DNA from: Ceriagrion tenellum
Lineage: Eukaryota; Arthropoda; Insecta; Odonata; Coenagrionidae
Length of the DNA: 64,000 nucleotides
NCBI GenBank assembly: GCA_963169105.1
Contig: OY720639.1
Span: forward strand, 97,166,559 to 97,230,558
Direction: 5' to 3'
Shown in pieces: positions 47,701 to 58,490 of the stretch. Position 1 is the first letter of the stretch. Every line of letters starts with the position of its first letter. The notes below the pieces were generated by a model that worked only from the letters and a program-made list of their open reading frames with translations, did not search any database and was not told the DNA's origin. Made by a program: the position numbers and the translations under genes.

Positions 47701-50700
47701 AGTACTGAGCGGGGAAGTATTTTTATATGTGTAGTAGGGATGGTATGCTTAATTACTTTTTTTGCCTTTTTGAGACTTTTGCATATCTAATTCAAGGCGA
47801 AAATTGCTTGCCACTTATTTTAAGGAGTATATCGATTTTAGTTTGGCTGATAGAATATTGGCTATGAGCGACGATTCTCACATTAAAATTTCGTGCTAGA
47901 CCTCAGGATATTGTAAAAGAGTAAGTTAACCGCCGGAAATCCCTGATTTTTATTATTTGTTTAGAATTGATTTGGAATTGATTACACTCTCACATAGCAG
48001 AGTTGTTTTTGCCTACTGCCCCTGTTAACTGCTTCGATTGGTGGTGAACGAGAATATTTTTGTCAGTTAGAAACCTAATGGATAGAAATATAACGTTAGG
48101 CCGGAGAAATTTCGTAATAGCTTACGGATATAGCCTTAACTCTTTTTAGTCTAAATGTGAATTATTGTTTGCGTAAATTTGTACTTTTAGTGGAATCTCT
48201 TGTTATAGTTTGGAATCCTCAACAATTGTCAACGAATTTCGTTCGGCGGGTAGATCTTCTTTATTCAAGTGACAGCGAGTACACCATCGTGTTCGGCCAA
48301 CCTTCTTTGATCACAGCTGGAAATGTTTTTTACCACGGTGCGCACTTTTACTGATAATTTTTCCTCGCCTTTCCCGTCCTTCAGTGAGTGGTGACTTACT
48401 CGATCTCAGCGTGTACATTTCGGCCCACTCGCCTGCAGACCATTCCACCTACCTGGCGTCCGGGTACGGAATAAAGCACCTTTCTTTGCTGCAAGCAGGG
48501 GCGGATGGATTCGATAAGGAAATTAATGAGGAAAGAAATCCACTCAGCCTAACGAGGAGTTGTGGCGACCTGGCGCTTCGGAAACAATGGCTGGGGTTAT
48601 TCACACTTGGAAGGCGATTTTATGGCGTCGACAGTTTTTTAATCATTTCCTGGGCTGTTGCCGAACCATTATAATTGAAACGGTGCTTTTCGGATAGACC
48701 TAGCGGTGATTTTTGATACTGGATTACAGTGGTGTATTCATGAAACGTACCGTCATAATTATTATTATTCATTATTGCGTTGCTGTGTAGAATTATACTC
48801 CTTTGAATTGGATTCTGACGTGTAATCTCCTTTGTTTTCTGTCTAATTAGCTCAAGGTGAACCGTCAACCCTTAAGTTACATCGGTTACACCTATGACTT
48901 GCTGTTCCAAGTCGCCTTGAGGTAATCACCAGTTTTAATGTAGTGTACAGTTTGATCTTTTCCCCATTATTCTCTGTGCTTTATCCATTTCGTGAAATGG
49001 TAAATGTGTGAAGCATTTTTCTGCGCTGATGAAAATGTATATACATTAGTATTTTATCTCGTCATTAATTGTCATGTTTCGGACATTTGCGGAGCTGTAA
49101 CCTTTAGACTTCTCGATCAGCTTAAGGATTTTTGCGATAGTTGGGAGTTGTTTTTTATAGCTTAAACATCTTTGCACCAAATATTTTTCATGTTAAAAAT
49201 AATATAATCGTGTCAGAATTGAATGGTTATCGCAGCCATCAATTCTTTATATCTGTAAGAGTTTGGGTTGTGCTCATTCATTGCTTTATTGCATCACGAA
49301 AGCAATGTCTAAAGGTCTCTAAATACCAATTTAAAAATATGAATTATTTTTTGTATTTTAAATAGTTTAAATACTTCATAGCTCGTTGAAATGTTCCTTA
49401 TCAAGTTGGCTCTCGACTGATATCATGTGTGCGTAGTCTGTTTAAATGCTGGTCATATCAGTCGACATCATGGCGCGTTAAGATTTCTGCTATCACTTTG
49501 GTTCTCGACTGATAACATGTATATTTTGCTAAAATATCTACAGATCAAGCGACATCCCTTATGCCTGTTGTTTGAGGTATACTTTATGATCCAGATATGT
49601 GCTCACATAATTAACTGCCACAGACATATAATAGCTTCAACGAGGATGACGAGTCCTGGTTAAAGCGCACGCAGTTTTGTCTGGCATCGAATAATGGGTC
49701 TCTGCAGCGGCCGTTGAGATGAGAGGAGACCTTTCATCCCTGCTCTTTGACCTCATTAACAATTTCCGTTGACATGTGGACGGAGCCCTACCCTTTCGGA
49801 ACCGCTGCGTTTGATTCCAGCTTGAATGGCTGCGGATTGAATCGCTAGACCAGTACAAAGGATTAGATTGAAGTTGGGGGCTTGTGCCTATAACATCCCG
49901 CCTTTTCTTATTTCAGCGGCCATTAATACGAATGGCGCCCCAAATAGGATTATCGCGGTCCTTGGCTAGCACGAGATCGTGAGCTACAAGTGGCTTCTTT
50001 CATGGTGTTTTTGTGAGCCATTCGTTCCTTGTTGAGAGCAGATAACAAGGGCTTTTATGGATGAAATTTGCATGACAAAAATAAAGGTCTCCTACAGGTG
50101 TCATCTCTTACCGTGGTGGTCGCGTGTTGGAGTGATAACACCGGAGGTGGTAAAACTTCATTAAAGAAACCGTACTTTGTGCTCTCGACCAACGCCTCAT
50201 TATCTGCAGTTATTCGTTTCCTTAAAACGGTGTTTTACAAATGTCCGGAGGCACGGTGGTGAAATATTTTGCGCGTTCACCATCAATCTATTAGTTATAC
50301 AGGTTTTTATGGGGGAGAAATCGTATATATTATTACAGAAAGGTCTTTTTCTGTCATTCCGTATATGCTCCGTTAATACTGCACCTACAGTGATAAATGA
50401 GGTATCATTTTAAACGTTGAATCACCGGCTTCTGACGAAAAATACAATCTCAATCTCAAATTTCACTATTTACCCATTAATTTGACTTAAAAGTTTCAAT
50501 TTTTCCATGTCGATTACTCGCTCGAGGTATATCGACTCCACACATCCGTATATATTATTTCTCAATGGTGTTTTTTTGTCGCAACGCCATAACTCCCATA
50601 ATTATTCTTTAAAATTAATGATTCAAACATCGTTTTAAAGCTTATGTTACCCAATATTGATGAAAAATGGACAAATTGTTTAAAATTAAAGTTTTTGTTA

Positions 50701-51788
50701 AAAAAATGATAAAACGCCATCTGCTGACAATATAATCAACTGATATGTCGGCAATGGTTACGTGCTTAAAAGACTGTAGGAGGCGCCATCTATTAACACA
50801 TCGTTTAGTTAGATTGTTTACATTCTACATGCAATCAGTGTGACCATGTACTGTTTACGTTTACGTTATGTATCTCTAACACAAACATAAATAACATATA
50901 ATTGTCCACGGGAAGAAACAGGTAAAAGAACAGGATGAAGCTGCACACTGTGCGAAATATTCGACAGGTAGAAGAACAGGAAGAAAGAAGGAAGAAACAG
51001 GAAGAAGCTGCATACTGTGCGAAATATTCGCTCGGGTCATCTAGTCCTTTACTTATTTCGTTTTTGCATTATTTTTATCGTCGTCGTTGTTACGTAACTT
51101 GTCTCATTTTTTGTGCGTCATGCGTGGAAGTGGTGGGAAATGAATTAGTTGAAAGAATTTGTGGGTGACTACGAAAAATTTTCAACTTTTCAGCTTCTGT
51201 AAATACCGAATTTATTCTTGAAGACGTTCATCGCGGGGTAAGGGAAACGTCGAGCAACAAAAAGCCCAAAACAGAGTAATCCTTTTACATCCCGGGCATC
51301 AGCCTGTCGCTGCGAAATTGTGCTACAGGTAGGTATCGTCTTCCATATCAAACAGTATAAAAATAATAAAGGTACTCGTCGTATATATATCCTTCTCACG
51401 ATCACAAACGGCAATCCCATATTCTTGGGAAACTATTTTTCGGAAATGGCTTCGCCTGAAGTTCGTCGCATCACGTTTAATGAGCTATACTTCTAAAGTG
51501 GTTGAAGCTATTTTCGTGTATGCATAAATATGCGTGAACTTTGCATAAGTGTTATTATTTATAAAATATATTGGTAAAAGTGAAAGATTTGCATGTTGCC
51601 GAGATTTGGTTTCTTGGCAATTTAACGCTATTTTAAAGCGTAGCTTGATGGCACTAGACATATATTTAGAAATTATTCGATTCTAAATGTACAGATTTTC
51701 TCCATTACACGAAATGGTACATGTTCAATATTTGCAGCCTCAACTTAGTAGAACTTTCCCATAATTTTCTGAAATTGACAAAAACTGC
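44701..51788. other. Unannotated stretch
   Basis: Seven kilobases without a supported gene. A short perfect hairpin lies near 46391 and a direct repeat at 50931-51030. Frames such as 48384-48674 and 47111-47413 are under 101 residues and unrecognised. Confidence 0.45.
50931..51035 (+). repeat. Direct repeat, period 67 bp
   Basis: The segment CAGGATGAAGCTGCACACTG with the following TGCGAAATATTCG recurs 67 bp downstream at 50998. Between the copies is a purine-rich GAAGAA tract. Confidence 0.7.
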
Positions 51789-51903
51789 GTAAGTTTTACG
51801 TAGAATGTATATAGCACGTCGAATAGTCGACATCATCACCAGATCGACATTGTCACTATTCGATGAAACCAGTCGTCCAATTAGTATTCTACGTTAAAGT
51901 TAC
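51789..51903. mobile_element. Foldback element with hammerhead-like remnants (51.8 kb)
   Basis: Inverted arms at 51789-51806 and 51886-51903. The centre carries a plus-strand GATGAAACCAGTCGTCC that resembles the ATCGAAACGTCC part of the 38-kb element, and a facing minus-strand GGTGATGATGTCGAC. The CTGATGA core is mutated on both sides. It is recognised by layout and by similarity to its sister copies. Confidence 0.45.
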
Positions 51904-52149
51904 AAAGTATTTATTATTCCTAAAAGTTGCAAATAGTACATTTTTCATTATAATGTATGTGGTTTAAAAATATCAAGGTACCATGCCGAGTTAAAAACAC
52001 GTATTTACTTATGATTTTCGCTTAAATTTCAAATTCCGCGCTGTAAATACTAGTCAAAACTGTGTTTTAATTAAGGGGTCAATTTTAATGTATAAAACTT
52101 GACTTATGTATATTACCACATGTATAGTTATTTTACCGTAAAAACCTAT

Positions 52150-52600
52150 CTACTCAAAGGGAGTGTGATACAAGAATGTTTTCGACTTTCTTGAAAAGTT
52201 ACTAAAATGTGCTCTGTATGACCGATGATTACCGCTCCAACCACGTTCAGGTCGATCCCGTCTTTTGTTTTGGGGATTCCATTCCTGAGTCGAGTAGGTG
52301 AACTCTCGCTTTGGAGTCGGCCTACGATTTCCACTCTGCCTAATTTGTGCGGAGACAAGAGTTGGCTGATAATTGCAGTATGATGGCTCACGTTTTGTGG
52401 GAGGACAAAGCAGTGGGAAGGTCCTGTTGGTGTAATTTGGGCGAAATCGAGCGGGGCCTGCCGGTTGGCTCCGCAGGCGAAAGGTCGTCTGGATTTATGC
52501 TTCCGCCCACGCGAGAAGCCCTGCGGGAGAGAGCCGGACATCACGGTTTCTATCCCCCCTGCCGTACGCCCTTGACTTTCGACTTTCTTCGAATATAATA
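52150..52600. other. CpG-rich block
   Basis: Moderately GC-rich, with a 132-residue minus frame (52146-52544) and an 83-residue plus frame. Neither product is recognised. Confidence 0.3.
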
Positions 52601-52649
52601 ATAATTGAGATCCCCATGGGTAATGTTGTCATGTAGCCATGATGAGCAT

Positions 52650-53536
52650 TCATTGGTCGTTCAATCCTAAGATTGGTTGATTGCAGCCCTTCACCCTTCC
52701 TTAGGTAATGCCAGTTCTCTTACCTCCTGGTGTCTCTTCCTTTGTATATACTTTCCTCTTTCTTTGGTCCATGAACTTATTCCTGGGTCTTTCTCTGGTG
52801 ACTTTTCCCTGTATTTTGCCTTCAACTATGTTTTCAGAAACCCATCATGTCTCAGGGTGTGTCCGTACTATCTCGTTCTTCTTTTCTGTATGGTGTTCCA
52901 CGAGGTCCTTTCCTCTTCTGCTCTTCAGTACACTTCATCATTTCTTAATTTGTCCGTCCATATTATCTTCCGCATCCTCCTCCAGCGCCAGGTTTCAAAG
53001 GCCTCTAGCCTTTTCTGATCAGCTTTTCCAATGGTCCGATCCATAGAGTTTTACGTTCCACACGAATGTTTTCACTTACTGTTTCCTGGTTTGTAGTCCT
53101 ATCCTTCGAGAACAGCAGTTGTCTTTTTCCCATGAACGCCTTCTTAGTTGCTTCGAAGGCTTCCGTGGTTTTCTTTTATATCGGTAATTTTTGGGTTCTA
53201 CCTGCGTTGAACCATTTTTATGGACGAACGTTTCGCCGGCATTCCAGTCGACTTCATCAGGTCCTAATGAAGCCGACTGGAATGTCGGCGAAACGGTCGT
53301 TATTAGAAATTGTTCAACGCGGGGAGAACCCGAAAATTACCGATATAACGCCTCCTTAGCTCGGGCACTTCTCCTCTTGCTGTCCGTTGTACTTCTTCCG
53401 TCCCAGGTGATATTACTGCCGAGATAGGTGAGGGAATCTACTTGATCTAATTTCTCTCCTCTCAGGGTGACTTCTACATTTTGTTTCTCTCTTCCGCATA
53501 CTAGTATTTTAGTCTTCGATGTATGAGCATATCAAG
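52650..53536 (-). pseudogene. Non-LTR reverse transcriptase C-terminal half, carrying an inserted foldback element
   Basis: On minus, from about 53532, an open stretch reads SKTKILVCGRE, then VDSLTYLGSNIT, then RRSARAKEA: the thumb region just after the polymerase domain in Jockey/CR1-type reverse transcriptases. After the foldback insert it continues FEATKKAF, then FETWRWRRMRKIIWTDK, then NKFMDQRKRK. In-frame stops follow NDEVY and a few other places, so it is dead. The 63.7-kb fragment is the same family and shares the 3' region beginning at 52650. Upstream homology ends at about 53536 with a stop. Confidence 0.8.
53166..53346. mobile_element. Foldback element with hammerhead-like cores (53 kb)
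   Basis: It is a 181-bp insert in the reverse transcriptase relic, with long inverted arms (ATATCGGTAATTTTTGGG on the left, complement on the right). Minus: GGAC, core CTGATGA at 53260-53254, one extra A, stem II GTCG/CGGC, GAAAC at 53234-53230, and GTCC able to pair with the GGAC before the core. Plus partner: CTAATGA with a 5-bp stem II (GCCGA/TCGGC) and GAAAC. The flanks aaggcttccg and aacgcctcct match at 7 of 10, a decayed duplication. Frame and position confirm the insertion. Confidence 0.65.
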
Positions 53537-54567
53537 GAAATTACGGTCTCGTAGCTTCGAGTTTAACGAAGACAGAACTCAGCCATTTCGCGATAATATA
53601 GGTATGATTAAGGTGGTTGGATCCATATATGTTCGTACAGATTTGCGTGAAAATTTACTTGCGTGTTCTCATTAGTGATACCTATAAATGGGAGATACAT
53701 TATTTAATAATTCCATAAATTAAATGTGTGTAGATTTTCTTCCGAACAAGAAATTATACATTTTTATCATTGTAATTGTTGCTAACAAATATCATAGTAT
53801 CATACTGAGTTTTATATCCTAAAACAGAAATTTTCAAAGTGGTTTAGTAGCGTTGTCGAATATCGCGCCTTAAACTATAGTCTGTCATGCTTTAATTAAG
53901 ACAAAAATTAAAGTCTAAATATGTTATCATTACCATGACTGCTTGTATGGTCCGCTTCAACGTATAAACAGATGCACTTAAATGAAATGAGTCCAAAGGG
54001 AATTATTTGACCTGCTTTTAAGTGGTAAAATGTGTTCTTGTGGCCCAAAATTATCGCTCCAGCCTCCTTAACATAAAACAGCGAAATGGGTTATTTACAC
54101 CCGTGTCAATGTGCGATGTTTCTTCTGGCAATATTGCAAAAAGGATTAAATTACACGAACAGGCTTTAAGTAGTCCTCCACTATTGTTCATACCTAAGAG
54201 AAAAATTAACGATCGGATAGTTATCCCTCCGCTCGAGGTCACACATGGATCTCCATTCAACCCTATTCTCCTTGTACAATCGTAGCTCGGTTACAGGTTT
54301 GAAATACGACTTTTATTGACATTTTGCGGGAAGTCCATGGAATAGTGCATTATTTTACTCGGGAATAGATCCCTTGAAGGGAAGTAAGAATATTTTCCGT
54401 TGATCCATTTAGTTGTATCGATTTTGGAGGCGATCGAAAAAAGGGGTTGTTGGTGCTTTTGAAACAGGTGGGCAAGTTGACGTAGATAAGATTATCGAGG
54501 GTACTTGGGAAGGGTGCTGAATAACCCGACGTCGGCTTTAGCCTCCTCTTGAATCCTATGGGCCGTG
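53537..54567. other. Unannotated stretch
   Basis: AT-rich sequence without recognised gene or repeat. Short frames at 54022-54285 have no motif. Confidence 0.4.
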
Positions 54568-54945
54568 TCTTCTGTATTATATGGATTAGGTTGGGAGCCG
54601 CGAGAGACACGTAGGCTACTTGTAAGGCTTGTTTTGCTTGAGAAATTCAGAACAGGTGTGTTTCCAAGCGACACAATATCATTTGACGCCACACTTCATC
54701 TCTAGGTCGGACTGAAGCGATAAAATAAGAGAGATACATTGCCGAACAGTTAGGCATAAAAATTCGTTCTTTCCACGCACAAGAAGTGGGCATAGTTAAC
54801 ACTGAGCTCCACTAAATACACTCCCATAATCACGTCACCATTTCACCTCCCATAACTCTATCTTTCACACTTTTACGCGGCTGATGTCCCTACACTCCCT
54901 GTCATACACCCATGCGGTGGCTCGCAGGGTCGTATGTAGATGTAG
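54568..54945 (+). pseudogene. CR1/L2-like non-LTR 3' end, second copy
   Basis: The plus frame from 54568 reads LYGLGWEPRETRRLL then LVLLEKFRTGVF, parallel to the copy at 1543. Downstream the nucleotide match persists (ATCTCTAGGTCGGACTGAAG, CCGAACAGTTAGGCATA), but the frame is broken by stops and shifts. The 3' tail ends CGTATGTAGATGTAG at about 54945. It is uninterrupted where the 1.5-kb copy holds the hAT-like insert. Confidence 0.75.
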
Positions 54946-54964
54946 TTGCATAACAGAACCACTT

Positions 54965-55240
54965 TCCCTGGGAGGATTTTTATAATTTGGATAATTCCTA
55001 ACCCGAAACGGAGAGCGGGAATATTTCAGCTCTAGGCGGGAAAGGTTCCGAAATATTTCCGGGCTTACGGGAGAGGTAAGGAAAGACGCCTCGGGGCCCA
55101 CAGTTTTACGTCCCATCCCAGGATGGACTGCTACTCTTTGAGTTGAAATTCACACGGCGCTCTATTAGAGAATTAGTTTCAGTGGATTCAAATCCGCTCG
55201 TTGTGGGAAGCCAGTAGTTTAGCCACCACACTAACCCGAT
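54965..55240 (-). mobile_element. tRNA-derived SINE
   Basis: On minus, from about 55240, the head reads GGGTTAGTGTGGTGGCTAAA (A-box-like TAGTGTGGTGG) and then, 40 nt on, GCGGATTTGAATCCACTGA (B-box-like with one mismatch). The body continues with GATGGGACGTAAAACTGTGG, a segment I recall from arthropod tRNA-SINEs. The head does not form a full cloverleaf. It lies directly beside the CR1/L2-like 3' end at 54945, which could have supplied its mobilising machinery; that is speculation. Confidence 0.6.
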
Positions 55241-55619
55241 CCTTTAAATCCCTTTATCTTTACTTGTTGCAATATAGGCGTGACTGGGCGAAGGAAAAGG
55301 AGTAAAAATAGAAATAGTAACGGATGACTCTTACCTTACTTTGTATCTTGGTAATGACAACGATTTTTCAAAACTATGGTTGGTTAGAAAGAAGTGTGGA
55401 ACACAAAAAGTATTAATTTATTAAGTGATGGGTACATCATCCACAAGTAAAACTGGAAACCTTTGCTTTCATAAAAATATATGGTTAGAGTTGGATATAG
55501 TCGTACTAAAGTTGTATCTGTTGCTGTAATTTATATTTAGCGACCGCCTTTTTTTAACTTGAATACATCATCTGACTTCGGTGAAAGATCAAACAACTGT
55601 TTGAGGGAAATAATAACTT
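55241..55619. other. Unannotated stretch
   Basis: About 380 bp of AT-rich sequence between a SINE and a MITE. I see nothing in it. Confidence 0.5.
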
Positions 55620-56164
55620 TTAAGATAGTTTGAGTGAAATATCAATTCACCTAAAAGTCAATGAATTCAGCTTCATTTGAATGAAAAATATCTCACCCTT
55701 CTAAAGATGCCAAAATATCAGCCCATTACCACATTACTTTCTGAGTTATTTACCAAAAAAAACCAGCCATTTTACATGGGAAGTGATACGTGTATTCACT
55801 CCAGAGAGACATTACCTAAAAATAAATAAGTTCTAACGCCTACATCTCATTAAAAAAAACTAACAGCGTGTAGTTTGTATTCTCTTTATGCATATTGTCA
55901 TCGACGTAATTTTTTCTGAAACCCAAAAATCCTTCCGTTGTGATGGAGTTTTTAAAGTAACGCGGGAAAAAATGAGTCAAGTTAAATACTCATAGAGATA
56001 TTTTCATTTGATTTATTTGAACTTCAGTCGTGTAGAAGTATAATACTGCACCAGTAATAATGCAATATTTATTTCATGCATCCTACAACTGCTGGCATTA
56101 AAACGTATGATTCGAATATGGTCTCCATTATGACTATGGAGCGTTCTCGCTCAAACTACCTTAA
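55620..56164 (-). mobile_element. TTAA-ended MITE, copy D
   Basis: A 545-bp copy in minus orientation: TTAAGATAGTTTGAGTGAAA on the left and TCTCGCTCAAACTACCTTAA on the right. The inner part matches the 43490-44030 copy in the same direction. Confidence 0.8.
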
Positions 56165-56560
56165 AGTGGCTACGGTCTTAGAGTCTTTTGTTCCCGATTT
56201 TATGTAAAGTTAAGTATAGCGTCTTTGAATTGCGTTTTATAAACTGATATAAAAGTAAAAAGGGGTTGCCAGACTTTTATCACCGTAATTCATCCTTGAA
56301 CTCGGAGATTTTAACCAGGGCACTGATGGAGATCGCTGATATTACAGTAGAAAACTGCCAATTTGAACAAGAAAGAATTCTCTAGCTTTAGATTAAATCT
56401 GTTTATAAGAAGCGAAAGTGCCGAAAAATTTAATAGAAATAAAATTTAGGCACCTTACCACCTATTTTTCAAAGAAACTTGCGAATTACTGTCGTATTTG
56501 AAGTCAAAATACGGTGGTTCTGTGCAAATGTCACTACAGTTGGCTTATATGGCTGAATTA

Positions 56561-56967
56561 ATCTACATCTACATACTAACCTGCGAGCAGCCGCGTGGGC
56601 GTGTGGCAGGGGATGTTAGGTCACCATCCATGTAAAGATGTAAGGCATTAGGTTTTGGGAGGTGAAATGGTGACGTGTATTAGGGGAAGGTATTGAGTGG
56701 AGCTCAGTTTTTGTTGTGGTCACTTATTGTTCGCGGAAAGAACGAGTTTTTGTACCAACCTGTTCGGCAAGGTATCTCTGTTATTTTATCGCTTCTGTCA
56801 GACCTAGAATTGTAGTGAGGTGTCATGATAATGTTCACTGAGGCGCTCTGAAACGCACCAGTTCTGATTCCTCAATCATGCTAAGCCTAGCGTGAGCCTC
56901 CGAGTCTCTAGGGGCTCCCACCTTAATCCCTCGAAAAGTTGTGAAACACTGTATGTTCACTCGTGGC
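56561..56967 (-). pseudogene. CR1/L2-like non-LTR 3' end, third copy
   Basis: The minus strand from about 56967 reads SVSQLFEGLRWEPLETRRL, then a stop, followed by diverged but alignable sequence down to a terminal AGTATGTAGATGTAGAT at 56561. Its 3' part (CCTTACATCTTTACATGGAT) shows the uninterrupted form of the site that holds the hAT-like insert in the first copy. Confidence 0.75.
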
Positions 56968-57818
56968 ACAATGTGGTCATTAAAAATCTACTTGTGCAAT
57001 AATTTGCATATTTTCTGCCTAAATTTTGGTTTTCAATGGGTAATCCATTTCATCTGACGATGCAAGATTTTTTTAGACTAAATGTTTAAAAATGTTTAAC
57101 TTACTATATGCTTTGACTCACGCAGTCAAACCAGAGCCACCTTAAGAAGTGATAAAAACCCTTTTGGCAGGTATTATCTAAGAATAGGGATTTCAGATGC
57201 ATTCCTTCTTCGTGTATTGTGTAGCCTACTCAAATGCTTGGCGCTCGAGCGATTCCGGGTGTAATGATCCGTGAGAAGCGTGAAGCAATCTTTCACCGGC
57301 ATCTTGAATAGGGCTTCTTGATTACCCTTTTGGCGCTCCCGATATACCCCGGAGTAAAAATTCCTTTTAGCGGCTGTTTAAATCTATTCAGTACATATTC
57401 CTCTGGTAATAAAATAAATCATCCTTGCGCTTCATGGTACTTACATTTTATTCAGGGGTCGAGCGAGCATTTCCTATTCGTGGAAGACATTTTACGGACG
57501 TTATAAATTTCTCTCAGATTACGTATACTGTTTTTGCTGTGTAATACTCTCTTATGGTGTCTACCCAAATCGACGGTGAGTACATGCCTTTTTAGGGGTA
57601 TTATCCAATTGCCGAATCATCGTTATGTTAATGGCAAGTTACTCTATTTACCTTTAAAACTATGGAGTTACCTACGCACCATTTTGGAACTAGGTATCCA
57701 CCTACCTGCTAAAAAATTGTTCTTTATTTATATATATGAATATGTATGAATAATTTAAACTGTTTAACGGAATTTATTGATTGTATTGTCAATCTGAGAA
57801 CAGTGGACTAATTTACAT

Positions 57819-57900
57819 GTATTAATAAACTCTTCCCGGGCTCTGCACCAGGTGATTGGCTTCATGTTTGGTGCAGAGCCCGAGAAGAGTTTATTAATAC
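57819..57900. repeat. Hairpin with 32-bp arms (one mismatch)
   Basis: The arms 57819-57850 and 57869-57900 are reverse complements at 31 of 32 positions around an 18-nt loop. The arms contain GGGCTCTGCACCA and AATAAACTCTTC. Such high identity implies recent origin or selection. A microRNA precursor, a tiny foldback transposon, or a rearrangement scar are all possible. Confidence 0.75.
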
Positions 57901-58268
57901 TATTCACCAGGAGAAACTTAAATCTTTTAATTTACATGTCTTTAAATTGTTTACGTATTAGTAAACTTGTAAATATTTATTTGAAAGAGAAAAATCTGCG
58001 AACTTTATATAATTGCTCTAAGACTTCTCAAGTCAGAGAGAAAGAGAATTAGAGAGATATATGACGTTCGGGAAACTCCTGGTGAATGTATAAAAAGCAA
58101 AAATAATTTTAATAAACCCTTATGTGTAGCATTCGGCCGAAATACTCGGAGCATGAAACTGACATCAGGCTAATGGTCAGTTGCAGGAACGACACACATG
58201 TATTCTATAAAGTTATTGGACCCATGAGCAATGGCAACCATTCAATAAGTGTCGCTGAAACATCCGAT

Positions 58269-58490
58269 AAATTTATTAGTTTCATAACTTATGGCTTGGA
58301 GTATCGAGTTCCATGATTAGGCAAAATGATTGCACAAATTGCAAAATGCAAATGGCAAAATTGCAAATGCAAAATGCAAATTGCAGTTGGAAAAATGATT
58401 GCAAAAAAATTGCACAAATAAATTTATCAGTTTCATAACTTATGGCTTGGAGTATTGAGTTCCATAATTAGGCAAAATGATGGATGCGCA
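58269..58490 (+). repeat. Direct repeat with A-rich TGCAAA spacer
   Basis: A ~62-bp segment (TTTCATAACTTATGGCTTGG and flanks, 58269-58330) recurs at about 58429-58490 with two or three changes. The spacer is a run of irregular TGCAAA/GCAAAAT repeats (58331-58412). Confidence 0.75.

Noticed and set aside
49800..49860. tRNA-like sequence on the minus strand (TGGTCTAGCGATTCAATCC)
   Set aside because: The A-box resemblance is weak and there is no matching B box at the right spacing.
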